Shown one piece after another: positions 32,970 to 44,651 of a stretch of 64,000 bases of DNA. The stretch is from Dipteris shenzhenensis (Eukaryota; Polypodiophyta; Polypodiopsida; Gleicheniales): the NCBI GenBank assembly GCA_047967505.1, contig CM106538.1. One strand, given 5' to 3'. Below the pieces are notes generated by a model. That model was not told the DNA's origin. It saw nothing but the letters and a program-made list of their open reading frames with translations, and did no database searches. The translations under genes were made by a program, and so were the position numbers. Numbering within the stretch: the first letter of the stretch is position 1; every line of letters begins with the position of its first letter.

Positions 32970-34125
32970 CAATCATGTAGAACATTAAAGAAAGTTGGTG
33001 TAGCTCTATACCAACAGGCAAAGAAAAGCTCCAACACATAGATGTATGTCATAGTAATTGCTGAAAAACAATCAAGTTTTGTGAGGCACCCGAGTATAGA
33101 TATTGACAGAGCTCTTTGGTTGAAGGACGCTCTATGAATGTTGAGTTGTAAAGCACTTACACAAAGACTTAGCAAGCGATTAACTAAATAAGAAACTAGT
33201 CAGTAAAGGATGCACTAAATAAAAACTAGCTTAATATATGTGAAGCATCATTGGCTTTTACTTTTGCAAAAGTAACATGAAACCACAAGTGACGAAGCAC
33301 TAACCTCTTGTTTTCACTAATGACCTAAGAGAAATAAAAAATTGCTTTCATATGATAGATAACCTTTTGTCCAAGTGATTTTCTCAATTAACTTTCTTGT
33401 CCGTTGAACTCATATAATTATCACTACAAAAGCATGTAGATTGGGCCACTTTACTCTTAATTACAAGATTGAGACTCTACTTGGCATCGATTAGATAAGA
33501 CCTTGATCCCTCAAGATTGACTACGCTTACAACAACGATCCTAGATTGAAACTCTACTTGGCATCGATTAGATAAGATCTTGATCTGTAAAGATTTACTA
33601 TGCTTACAACAATGACCCTACGCTATTGGTTTTTATGGATATGAACGATGGAATTGGGTCTCCTCTTTATCTAAATTTTATGGAGTCCTATAGCTAAAGA
33701 AGTTTTCTTTATGTGTTTGAGCATCTTATTTCTTCATGTGGGAATGTAAAAGCATAATATGCCAGTGTGTTCAATCCAAGGGAACACAAATACTGAGTGC
33801 AAGATGGTGTGATCAACTGGTGGAGATTGAAAGCGGGAGGGCGACATCGTATCAGGAAGCTTCTTATCATTATGTATATATATATATATATATATAAATT
33901 GCTTTTGCTTTTGCTTCAAATATTGTTGATTCTATGAAAGTATGAACCTTTTTCATCCTCATGTCCTAGATCAATTCTTCTCTATTATGAGTGTTCATCT
34001 TCTTGTCCAAACACTCTTCTACCAGTTTATTGACAGTAGGCAGCAAAAAGAAATAATCATAACTTTCTTACCTGAAATCGGAATATAGTGATCCAACCAC
34101 TCAAAATAGCCGGCACATACACTTC
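32970..34125 (-). repeat. R3 segment, LARD copy 2
   Basis: Shared with 39510-40690, 60543-61135, 54728-55358 and 17938-18571. It contains a (TA)n microsatellite at about 33874-33896 that is absent from other copies. It ends abruptly near 34125 against inverted R2. 33674-33678 (AATTT) is the unoccupied counterpart of the family-E target. Confidence 0.65.
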
Positions 34126-34862
34126 CCATTTTCTTGGTTACTTCTGGATATTCTTTGTAATCTCGGATGCTCGTCTTTCTAGTTTTTTGATACTTTCAGA
34201 TGCAAAGAGGTTGTTATTTCATTCCCGCTATGATTATGTAAGCTGTGTCTAATCCACACAATCTTGCCTCTTGTCATACGTGTGTGGCTTATTCTCATTG
34301 TATTTTTTATTGTTCGATACTTCTGTCTGCCTAGTTGTTCAGTACTTCTAGGATGCCCAATTGTTCGTATTTCTGGTTGTTCGGTACTTTCGACGGTTCT
34401 GTTGTTTGGTACTTCTGGGATGCTCAATTGTTTGGTACTTTTGGAAGTCTAGATGCTCGTTGTGTTTCTAGATTATTGGTTCTTAATTTGCATGATCATT
34501 ATCGGCTCGTATTTTTGGCTGTTCGGTACTTCCGACTGCCCAGTTGTTCAGTACTTCTGGGATGCTCAATTGTTCAGTACTTTCAGATGTCCAGATGCTA
34601 GTTGTGTTTCTAGATTATTGGTTCTTGATTTGCAAGATCATTATGGGCCTTTTTGTTGTGTTGCTATGGCTTTCTTACACTATGTAAGCGACATTTCAGA
34701 CTTGGCTTTATGGACATATCAAATCTGATACTTCAGGATGCCGGAATGCTCGTTGTGTTTTTGGATTATTGGTTCTTGATTTGCAAGATCTTTATGGGCC
34801 TTCCTATTGTGTTGCTATGGCTTTCTTACACTACCCAAGAGACATTTTAGAAATAAAAAAAA
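34126..34862 (+). repeat. inverted R2/R1 piece of LARD
   Basis: 34130-34330 is the reverse complement of R2 (compare 11500-11620), then R1 units at 34335-34850 in plus orientation (GATTTGCAAGATCATTATGGG, ATGCTCGTTGTGTTTC), with three long units of about 150-170 bp. It forms a large inverted-repeat arrangement with 27187-34125. Confidence 0.65.
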
Positions 34863-34912
34863 TCCTTCTGTTGAACTCACGTGATAGGGTTACATACGAT
34901 GAGTGACCCCCC
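34863..34912. mobile_element. one end of the 2172-2417 MITE family
   Basis: TCCTTCTGTTGAACTCACGTGATAGGG followed by ATGAGTGACCCCCCCGAG matches the inverted arm of 2172-2230. Only this terminus is present; the sequence passes straight into the CACTA-like copy C. Confidence 0.6.
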
Positions 34913-34916
34913 CGAG

Positions 34917-36926
34917 TTTACAGGATACAAAATGTGAAGCATATCAATGCTCCATGCAAGGTTTTCATATTACTAATATGGTGTACTTTTTCCTTTCTAG
35001 GTATGTGAGCTCAAAGGAAATAGATCCCACCACGCTTGAGAATGTATGAGTTATGTCAGTGGAGGAGGTTTGTTTAGTGGAGGAGACATTTCCACGTTCT
35101 ATTCTCACAAGCCATCTACATCTCATAGTGCATTTGGTGGATGAGATTGCTATATGTGGTACTGTACATGCAAGATGGTTGTTCTTCCTCGAGCGCTTCA
35201 TGAAGACCTTGAAGGGCTTTGTGAGACAAAATGCAAGGCCCAAAGGTAGCATGGCCGAGGGTTGATTGGTACAAGAGTCACTTGTATATATTTTTGAGTC
35301 TCTTGTTGATGTGGATAGCTCTCTCCCAAGACTATGGAGAGATGATGAAGACCTAAGGATGATGTCTATTGTGCGTCAAGGGAAAGGACGAAGCAAAGTA
35401 ATAGACACGGAGTTGCTTAATAATATCAACCTTTATTGCATGCTTAATAGTGATGTGATGAAAGTTGCATGAAAAGACATGAGGATGCAAAGGCAAGAAG
35501 ACAAGGAGGAAGGGCCCTCTTTTGTACACACCATGGATCTCGTGTGCCATACCCTCAGCATCTAAGAGCACCTCCAAAGAATACTCTTGTGGATTGGTTA
35601 CTTGATGAAATGGAGAGAGCAAAGAGAGATGAGGGGATGCATATCACAATGGAAGAATGGGAGTATGCTAGGGGATGCATGAGCAAGGTCAGTATATAGA
35701 ATGTTATGCATAAGCTAGGAGCTTTCAACAATTTAGATTGCTTATTTAATTGATTTTGTCTTGGTGTAGTGTACTATGTTCAATGATATATGGTGTGAGG
35801 GCAAGCATTTTCGAACACAACAGATTGATGATAAGAGAAACACACAAGATTGCGGTGTCATTGCTAGCTTTGAGGGAGCCAATGGAGCCATGGATGATTA
35901 TTGTGGCATAATCCAATATATTATTAAGCTTGACTTTTGACGCTTCCTTGTGTATGTTTTGGATGTAAAGTGGTTTAAGGAGGTGGTGGAAAGAGGCCCT
36001 AATGCAACAATCAAACGCCATGCAAGTGGCTTTGTAACTATTGACTCCACAAAGTTTTGGCAAAGTAAGAAGGACACACTAGTACTACTGCAACAATGTG
36101 AACAGGTATTATACACACATATAAAATATACTCACTTTTAAATATTTGATACCTTCGATGCAAGGAAAATAACATGATTGTATTTGTGTTTGAATTAGGT
36201 TGTCTATCAACCAGAGGTGGATAATAATAGGTGGTGGCATGTCATACCTATTACGCCACATTCCAAAGTGATGTATAGTACATTTACTAATATGGAGTGT
36301 ATGGAGGATGATCATGGCCATGGAGGTGATGATGATCGTGATACGAGAGAGGAGGAAAATCATGAGATAAGAGATACAGATATTGAGACCATTACCCATG
36401 AGGACGAGCCTAGCATTGGTGATGTTGATTTCGATGAGCACATCAGTAGCACAAGTAGTAGTGGGCTGAATGTATTTGTAGATCTCAATAGTGGTTTGGA
36501 TTTTGAAGTAGATAGTTTGGCAAGGGTTGATCTCATTGAGGATGAGATTGAACAATAGCCCATCATTGATATTGGCAAAACTATTTTACATATTGTCTCA
36601 TTCTCCTCACCTCACTTAATTTTTTTATATGTGGGTTTGCCAAAAAGCATTGATATTTTTATTAAAATTATGTGCTTTGGTAATCATAGGCAATGTTTGG
36701 AAAGCACTGATGTATATTTATCAGGTTGCACCAGAATCTCACTTTCTGTATTCTCTATTTTGCATTTATAAAGGCGTCTAGACCTGCATCTAATTCATAG
36801 TGTAGACGTGTAAATAGATGCGCTATTAGACGTGCCCATACTTTCACTATTCTAGCAGTGCCTATAGATGTGCCCGCTATTTTGCGCATCTATCAAGCAT
36901 GACTATAGTTGCTTTGTCTTATTGTG
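34917..36926 (+). mobile_element. CACTA-like element, copy C, 5'-truncated
   Basis: Homologous to 9371-11369 of element A, including subterminal repeats (36770-36909) and the right terminus TGCTTTGTCTTATTGTG (36910-36926), followed by TACGAACAATTGGG. The TAC here matches the left flank of element A, so this copy keeps the ancestral right target duplicate. The left part is missing. Confidence 0.75.
34990..36558 (+). pseudogene. tnp2-type transposase 3' half, copy C
   Basis: DUF4218 region 35053-35265 (LVEETFPRSILTSHLHL, IAICGTVHARWLFFLERF), ended by TGA where copies A and B have a tryptophan codon. It continues at 35266-35472, then a frame change near 35465, and 35469-35699 (YPQHLRAPPKN, VDWLLDEMERAKRDEGM). 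The donor AAG|GTCAGT is intact. The DUF4216-like exon is about 35770-36105 with one stop near 35938. The last exon 36200-36558 has an uninterrupted acidic C-terminus ending at TAG. It is closer to copy A than to copy B. Confidence 0.75.
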
Positions 36927-37635
36927 TACGAACAATTGGGCATCCCAGAAGTACCGAACAACTAGGCAGCTGGTAGTACCAAACAACCAAAAATACAACG
37001 AGAATAAGCCACACATGTATGACAAGAGGCGAGCTTGTGTGGATTAGACACAGCTTACATAATCATAGTGGGAATAAATAACAACCTCTTCTCATTTGAA
37101 AGTACCAAACAACCGAGAAGACGAGCATCCGAGATTACTAAGGACATCTAAAAGTAACCAAGAAAATGGGCATCCGGGAACGGTGATCACGTCCAAACAA
37201 GTACTCAATAGTAATGCATATGTGCCACATCCAAATGATCAGTACTTAATAAATAATCCATATGTGCCATGTCCAAACAAGTACTGAAGAAGTAGTCTAT
37301 GTGTGTTCATCTGAAAGACATTGAACCTTGCCATGTGCAAATGAAGATGCAATATGACCATGTCCAAATGAGTACTCAATAAGTGATCCATATGTGTCCA
37401 TCGTGAAAGCTAGATAAATATGTGTCACATCCAAATGAGGACTTAGTAATAATCCATGTACCACGTCCAGACAAGTAAATATGTGTCACATCCAAACGAG
37501 GAGTCAGTAATAATCCATGTACCACATCCAGACGAGTACTCAAGTAGCTAGCCATATGCCACATCCAAATGAGTACTCAAGCAATTAGCCATATGTGCTC
37601 ATAAGTATTGTCACCTAAAACACATTGAACCTTGC
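36927..37635 (-). repeat. R1/R2 flank after copy C, partial
   Basis: Matches 11370-12070, then breaks off near 37640 and restarts in R2 (CTAGAAGTACTGAACAACTGGGC). This gives two R2 arrays side by side. Confidence 0.65.
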
Positions 37636-40600
37636 CACGTTCTAGAAGTACTGAACAACTGGGCATCCTAGAAGCACCGAACAACTGGGCATCCAGAAAT
37701 ATCGAACAACAAAAAATACAACGAGAATAAGCCACACATGTATGACAAGTGGCAAGCTTGTGTGGATTGGACACAGCTTACATAATCATAGCGGGAATGA
37801 AATGACAACCTCTTTGCATCCGAAAGTACCGAACAATCGGAAAGACGAGCATCCGAGATTACAAAGAACATCCAGAAGTAACCAAGAAAATGGGCATCCA
37901 AGAACGGTGATCACGTCCAAAAAAGTACTCAATAGTAATGCATATGTGCCAAGTCCAAATGAGTACTTAATAAATAATCCATATGTGCCATGTCCAAATG
38001 AGTACTCATGAAGTAATCCATAAGTATCCATCTGAAAGACGTTGAACCTTGCCACATGCAAATGAGTATGCAATATGACCATGTCAAAATGAAAACTCAA
38101 TAAGTAATCCATATGTGTCCATTGTGAAAGCCAGATAAATATGTGTCACATCCAAACGAGGACTTAGTAATAATCCATGTACCACGTCCAGATGAGTAAA
38201 TATGTGTCACATCCAAACGAGGAGTCAGTATTAATCCATTTACCACATCCAGACGAGTACTCAAGTAGCTAGCCATATGCCACGTCCAAATGAGTACTCA
38301 AGCAATTAGCCATATGTGTTCATAAGTATTGTCACCTAAAAGACTTTGAACCTTGCCACATTCAAATGAGTATGCAATAAGTAATCCATAGATGCCACGG
38401 CCAAAGGAGTACTCAATAAGTTAGCCATAGGTGTTCCTCGTGAAAGACATATAAGTATACCTCACCACATAAAGGGCAAAATAAAAGTATGCCTTGCTTG
38501 AACCAATAAGTAAATACATACCATAAGTCATCAATAAGTTAATGAAAAAGAAGGAACAAATCATTGGTCTAGCAAGACCTTGCATGCACTCGTAAATATA
38601 GATGATTATGAAAAACAAAGTAGATGTACTCATCTTGTAGGTATCGAATGTGCATTTAGTCCGTTGGATTGTATCTAGGCATCTGTGCAAACCTGCATGT
38701 ACTTGGAGAAACAACTGAGTGTGATGAAAGAGAACATATGAGCTCACCTTGGATATAAACGAGTGCCTTGAAAATGACAAGAAAACATGTGAGAAGCACC
38801 GTCGCATATGTGAAGTAACGTATCCAAGGAGTAATGATATCAAAGCTAAATAGAAAAGAAACATTAAAATAAAACATGCTAGAATGTTAACAAAGTAAAA
38901 CATTCAGCAAGTCCTTTTCTTTCATAGGATCGACCAACTTATGAAAGTGAAGCTGGTGTTGAATATATGACGAGCAAGTCAAGCAAGATGTTAGCTTATA
39001 AGAGAGAAACAAACATTAGATCGACATTTTCTTTTACATATCAAGCACACCTACATGATATCTAGCCTACTCCAGATCAAATACAATGGATGGCCTATAG
39101 GCATGCTTGATTAACAAAGATGAAAGAGAACTGGCTTTCAAAATCATAAGATAATCGAAAGTAACTCTCACCTTCAAAATAACATAAAACATTTAGGAAA
39201 TCAAAAGTAAGTGATAAGATAATCGAAGAAAATCTAGCCTTCAAAACAATACAAAATATTTTGGAAGCTCCTTTGAATCAATTAGCTCATGCTGAAATTA
39301 AAGCTTGATATAGAATATTTGGCAAGTCTCTTTAACTAAGATTTATGGAAACTTGTAGCTATAGCTAAACTTGCTAGCAAAACAAAATAATACATGTATC
39401 ATCATTGTGAATAAAGCGCCAAGCATATGAATGTAGTGGAATACAAATAACATAACCTTTCAAGTAGAATATCAAGAACAAAGCATTGTATTGAACTACG
39501 ATGATATCATGGTTCCCAATCATGTACAACATTAAAGAAAGTTGGTTTATCTCTATACCAATAGGCAAAGAAAAGCTCCAACACATAGATGTATGTCATA
39601 GTAATTGCTGAAAAACAATCAAGTTTTGTGAGGCACCCAAGTATAGATATTGACAGAGCTCTTTGGTTGAAGTATGTTCTATGAATGTTGAGTATCAAAG
39701 CACTTACACAAAGACTCAGCAATCGATGAACTAAATAAGAAACTGGTCAATAAAGGATGCACTAAATAAAAACTAGCTTAAAATATGTGAAGCATCATTG
39801 GCTTTTACTTTTGCAAAAGCAGTATGAAACCACAAGTGTTGACGCACTATAATCTTCTTTTCACTGATGACGTAATAGAAATAAAAAATTGCTTTCATAT
39901 GATAGATAACCTTTTGTCCAAGTGATTTTCTCAATCAACTTTCTGGTCTGTTGAACGTATATAATTATCAGTATAAAAGCATGTAGATTGGGCTACCTTA
40001 CTCTTAACAACAAGATTGAGACTCTACTTGGTATCAATTAGATAAGATCTTGATCCCTAAAGATTGACTACGATTACAACAACGATCTTGCGCTCTTGGT
40101 TTTTATGGATATGATCGATGGGTGTTGGGTCTCCTCTTCATCTAAAATTTTATGGAGTCCTATAGCTAAATAAGTTTGTGTTATGTGATTGAGCATCTTA
40201 TTTCTTCATGTGGGAATGTAAAAGCATGATATGCCAATGTGTTAAATCCAAGGGAACACAAATACTAAGTGCAAGATGGTGTGATCAACTGGTGGAGACA
40301 AAAAGCGGGAGGGCGACACCGTATCAGGAAGCTTTTTATCATTAAGTATATTTTTTCATTGCTTTTGCTTTTGCTTCAAATATTGTTGGTTCTATAAAAG
40401 TATGAACCTTTTCCATCCTCATGTCCTAGATCAAGTATTCTCTTTTATGAATGTTCATCTTCCTGTCCAAAGACTCTTCTACCAGTTTATTGATAGCAGA
40501 CAGCAAAAAGAAATAACCATAACTTTCTTACCTGAAATCAAAATATAGTGATCCAACCAGTCAAAATAACTGATGCATATGCTTGAAACAAGACAGCATG

Positions 40601-40789
40601 GGCTGTTTTGATCAATCATGACCATAACACTGATTTGCGATGCATCTTTGATAACTTTTGCATATCAACTCAAAACATAGCAATCAAGTAGTCAAAACGA
40701 TCAGAAAGAACGTTCTGTGAATGATCGTGTTGCCAGAATGACAAAAAACATATCGCTTTCTCCTCACAGTCACGCTAGAGCATAGCCAC
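37636..40789 (-). mobile_element. LARD copy 3, internal region
   Basis: R2 (37640-38400), conserved non-coding part (38420-39300), R3 (39510-40690) and the region next to the PBS, in one uninterrupted order leading into 5' LTR B. This is the cleanest internal copy in the window. Frames such as 38421-38903 on the minus strand are open by chance or by decay; no domain is recognised. Confidence 0.7.
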
Positions 40790-41011
40790 GCTCTGATACC
40801 ATGCTGAGGGGAAGAGAAAGAAGAGAGAGATGAACACAAGAGTTGTGTTGAGAGGAAGAGAAAGAGGAGAGAGACCAACACAAGAGTTGTGTTGAGAGGA
40901 AGAGAAAGAGGAGAGAGACAAACCCTTAAAAGTGATTCTATTTATAGATCATAGGCATATATATAGTTGAGGACTAGGCTGAGTTAGGGCAAGCTATATA
41001 TAGCTCTAATA
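40790..41011 (-). mobile_element. PBS (40790-40801) and 5' LTR B (40802-41011) of LARD copy 3
   Basis: GCTCTGATACCA is the complement of the tRNA-Met primer site. The LTR starts TGCTGAGG, ends CTCTAATA and is 210 bp long because it has three copies of the 44-bp purine unit. It marks the 5' end of a minus-strand element. Confidence 0.8.
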
Positions 41012-41057
41012 TACTTTACAAATTCATAGAGAATAACAAAGCACATAAAGGAAAAAG

Positions 41058-41575
41058 TTGGCAAAGCATAGGAAAAAATGTTTGGATTTAAAAAAACCAT
41101 GCTACCTCACTTCATATGCACACTCCAAAAAACATAAAGGAGGAAAACTTCATCCAATGGCATGTTGTTGGAGTGTCGGTGTTCAACGGTGTCTTGTCAT
41201 CAAGATTGTTCATCAATTTTCCAAACACATAATGATCCCAAATTGACAGTTACATGGCCTGGTCAATTACCACCTATTCTTTACTTGTAGCTTGAAAATA
41301 CAATTAGAGCAAACAAAAATCAAGTTCTACTTGCATACTTGAACATGTGAGTGCACATAGGGAGTTTCAAAAAAATAAAATTAGGTTCTTGCTAGTGGGA
41401 CACACACATGATCAGATTGATCAGAGGTTTAGTAGATTTTCCATCAAACTTGCAAAGAAACGTTCCTTTCATGTTCTGCAAATTCGTAGTGTGCTAGAAG
41501 ATGCATATGTTCCAATGCCTACCATTGAAGGAATCAAGAAAAAAAACTTTTTTAATTTGCTCTGCAATGTATGAG
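41058..41575 (+). pseudogene. DUF7869-like TE protein fragment
   Basis: 41347-41574 reads IRFLLVGHTHDQIDQRFSRF, close to the (F)LPVGHTHEDIDQxFSR signature of DUF7869, a domain of transposon-derived proteins in plants and animals. Upstream, in shifting frames, are HKGGKLHPMACC, VIKIVHQFSKH and IDSYMAW, which fit the sequence that usually precedes the signature. At least two stops and frame changes separate the parts, so it is dead. No terminal repeats were found on either side. Confidence 0.6.
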
Positions 41576-41786
41576 AAAAATGAAAAAAAGATGAGAACAA
41601 CTTCTTAATTTCAATTATGTACCCTTTAAAAATAATTAAAAAATCTTAAGAGAAACTAATGTACTCCCCCTTGTCTTCTTTGGTCTTTGCGGTGTCTCTT
41701 TTGCTTTCAATTCTGCACAAATTTGACAAACACCCATCCTGTTCTTCTTAGGAATTTTCACATGAGAGAAATTTTCCTCTAGACTC
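41576..41786. other. no gene recognised
   Basis: AT-rich spacer between two TE protein fragments on opposite strands. Confidence 0.3.
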
Positions 41787-42143
41787 TCACAAATGAGGGA
41801 AGGGAGAGAGAGTCTCGCATCTCTCCCTAAATGTATCTACATAAATATTGTAGACTTCCTTCTTTGTGAAACAATCTGGCAAATGATTGAATGTAGAATT
41901 TGGGAGGACTTCCCCATTGAGCAAGACAAAAATTTGAAGCCATTGTCTCAACAATGAAAGTTGTGGTGTTTCTTGGGAACCATAAGTTGGATGAAACTCC
42001 TCAAGTCCTTCGCTTAAAATTATTTTCCCCATTCTTAAGTTTCCAAGGGAAAACACTTTCATGAAGATTTCTATGCAAACCTTCATATTGCTAATAAAGT
42101 ACTTGGATGCCAAGGAGGAGGAGGCTCTCACTGAAGTTCTCAA
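41787..42143 (-). pseudogene. possible TE protein fragment, unknown family
   Basis: A 118-residue open frame with protein-like content: YGSQETPQLSLLRQWLQ, then GEVLPNSTFNHLPDCFTKKE. From memory, a GSxET...RQWL segment followed by a TKK motif can precede the DUF7869 region in plant TE proteins. However, it lies on the opposite strand to 41058-41575, so the two cannot be one transcript without an inversion. Low confidence. Confidence 0.3.
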
Positions 42144-42945
42144 GAAGAAATTGTGTTATCATCTTTTGAACTCAAAGAATTAATGATGCCTTTCTTGCTT
42201 GATTTTTTTAAATCCTAGTGACCTCAAGCATTTCTTTCTACAACAACTACAAAATGCTCTACTTGCATCATGAATGGAAATTCTTGAAAGTATCCATTCC
42301 TTCCTTGCACCTCTTGAAGTTCTTTGGTTAGCATTGCTAGTGTCAATTATGAATGTGCATGTTGAATTCCCAAATGGAAGTCTCTTTGAGGAGGGGGTGT
42401 GGTTAATTGCTTCAATATCATTGCTACAAGTGGAAGTTTGTGAAGGAGATGGACAAAAAGGGAGGACTTGCTAGGACTGCTTCTGAGCTCCATGTTACCA
42501 CTCTATCACAAAACACAAATGAATTATTGCACCTTGTAAACTTAGGCTTTAGAGACATGGAAAGAGTTTGTGGAACCTTTTTTATGGAATTTAATCATTT
42601 AAAATTAAAAAATATACAAATTTTCTAAAAATAGAGAGAGAGTACTTAAAAAGGAGGTGGAGGGCCTTATTTCTCAATTCAAGAGTTGGAATTGGAGCTC
42701 AAGAGCACTATAGAGGCTTGCACACATTTTGTGCAACTTTTAAGAAAAGGTTGGTCTTGTACTTGTCTTGTTTAAACTACATTCTAAAAATATAGTTTTC
42801 TAGAGAACATTACTTAATTTGTGGTTAATGTTTTGGGGTTCCACAAAGGTTTTTTTTTAAAGAGTTCATACGTTTGAAAAAGATAAGGAACAAATTTTGC
42901 TAGTATGAGGTATAGAGTTAGTTATGAGAAGATATTCTTGTCTAT
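42144..42945. other. no gene recognised
   Basis: Short open frames at 42274-42474 and 42407-42628 overlap in different phases and show no domain. Possibly more decayed TE coding sequence. Confidence 0.35.
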
Positions 42946-44306
42946 AAAATTTGGGTTGATTGCTTATAATTATTGAAACATAATTATATGTGAAAGTACA
43001 CAACATCCAAAGCAAAAGAAATTTCTCTTCTCAATATGAGTCCTCCATTCCAAAAGGAAAATAAGTTAGGATTCCAAAATCCAAACCGTGGAAGTCTTAT
43101 TTTTAAGAAATGGTTCTTTAGAGCTAGTGAAAAGGAAAGTAGGATTCTAGAATTGACTTCATATAAAGATTGGGATTTGTATCCTAACCTTAAATCTTAC
43201 ATTGGTTGTAAAGAAAAGAAATAGCTCTATTTGGGATTCTAGAATCCCAAAGTTTGGGAAGAGTGGATTTCTTGTAGGGGGTTGAGGGGCGATAGCCCCT
43301 TGGGGGGTCTAGAGGCAACACCCCCCTGTGGCGGTGGCCTCATGGGGCTACTCGATAAAAGGGCTGCAATGGGCATTTTTACTTCTATTGATATGAATGA
43401 GACTAATCCTATGATTTCTTGAGGCTGAGTGATAGGTTCCTTGCCTAGCCTATCAATTATGACTCTTTGAAGTTGTAGAAGGCTACATTGTCTTCTTCTT
43501 TTAATCATTGTAGGCCTGGGTCCTATTTGAGCATATGCTGCATTAGGGTAGATCCCTCTATTTTGAAGGGCATATTATTTCTTCTTCTTCTACATCCCTT
43601 TGAGGAACTTGCAAGGCCTTATAAGCTGAGGAGGTTGTCTAATAATTAGGATGGATTATATATGCTCCCTTACTTGACTTGAGCCTTTGCTCAACTTTGT
43701 CTTGGCACATAGGAGTCATTGATTATTTCCAGGATTGGGGTGGGATATTCACCCTTGCCCTCTGATGTTATTTCTTGGACCTGGGCATATATCATTCTGC
43801 TGCCAACTCAAAGGGTTCCACCAAAGAAAGATGAGGTGGCTGGGATGGTTGTATTTCCATACGACCCATCCTGGATGATTACCTTATTGTGTCCCTTATG
43901 AATGTTCATAGCACTCTTTGTACTTATTTGTGAAAATTTAGTTGCCACCTAGGGCTCTGATGCTAGCCTTATCCTATTTGGTGTGTTTGTCAAGCTCTTT
44001 GTTAAGGGCTTTGGGCTACAACCTCGTGATTACATTCAATGATACTAATGACACTTGGCCTCTATCTCTGAATTGTTAATAGGTTAGGCTTGTGGACTTA
44101 GAGGTCCTTCACATGAGGCAATCCTTAAAAAGATGGTCCACCCCATGCCTCGAGCACAATGGATTTGGTGCATTAGACATTGATGTAGGTAGCACGGGTT
44201 TGTTGTCTTTGTGGTCCTGCACACTTATAGCTTTGAATGGGTGGTGTCTTGCTAGGGTTGTCCATCCCTCTCATTTTTTGAGAAATTGATGTCGTTTGGT
44301 AAATGG
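42946..44306. repeat. duplicated block X, right copy, part 1
   Basis: Matches 12808-14502 with a deletion relative to the left copy near 43270-43355. It ends with the 5-bp target duplicate AATGG at 44302-44306. No gene recognised. Confidence 0.8.
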
Positions 44307-44563
44307 TGACAAAATATGAAGAGGGGAGAGGAGAAGAGTGGAGATGAGGAGAGAGGGCACAGCTAGAGAGCACACCACAAATGACTAACTGTACACTAGA
44401 ATTAGTTGAAAAAATAGAATATATACAAACCCTTTTAGGGTTAGGGTTAGGGAAGCTAACCCTTTCCTTTATAGCACTCTATAAGGTTAGTGCTATGCAC
44501 ATATGATCACGTGATGGTGCTATGCACACATGATCACATGATGTTGAGCGTGAACTCTCAACA
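44307..44563 (-). repeat. 3' LTR of intact copia element
   Basis: TGACAAAATATG...CTCTCAACA on the plus strand. Inside, read on the element's sense strand: a CACGTGATC site, two tandem copies of a (CATGTGATC...GTGCATAGCAC)-like segment, a TATAAAGG box, then three CCCTAA repeats. The polypurine tract (sense TTGAGGGAAGG) lies just outside at 44564-44575. Confidence 0.95.
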
Positions 44564-44651
44564 CCTTCCCTCAAGATCAACATCATGAAGTAGGCCTTCC
44601 CTCAAGATGATGATTCTGGGGAATCGAAGAAGGACTGAGCATTACATTCCA

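Larger units (their letters stand above)
27187..34125 (-). mobile_element. LARD copy 2 (internal region), with nested insertions
   Basis: Runs from the polypurine-adjacent segment (CACCCCCACTCAAACTAGG, as at 1752) through R1 (27795-28300), R2 (29033-29173 and 31291-31900), the conserved non-coding part (31900-32800) and R3 (32970-34125). The order matches that inferred from copies A and B. It lacks both LTRs. The solo LTR 28309-29027 and the CACTA-like element 29174-31290 are inserted in it. No gag or pol is found. Confidence 0.65.

Noticed and set aside
1576-41011. A single 39-kb LTR element bounded by LTR A and LTR B
   Set aside because: The flanks show no matching target duplication, and the interior contains several partial LARD copies, so the two LTRs belong to different insertions.
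44433-44452. Interstitial telomere remnant
   Set aside because: Only three TTAGGG units, identical in both LTRs and located just past the TATA box, so they are part of the LTR, not a chromosome-end scar.
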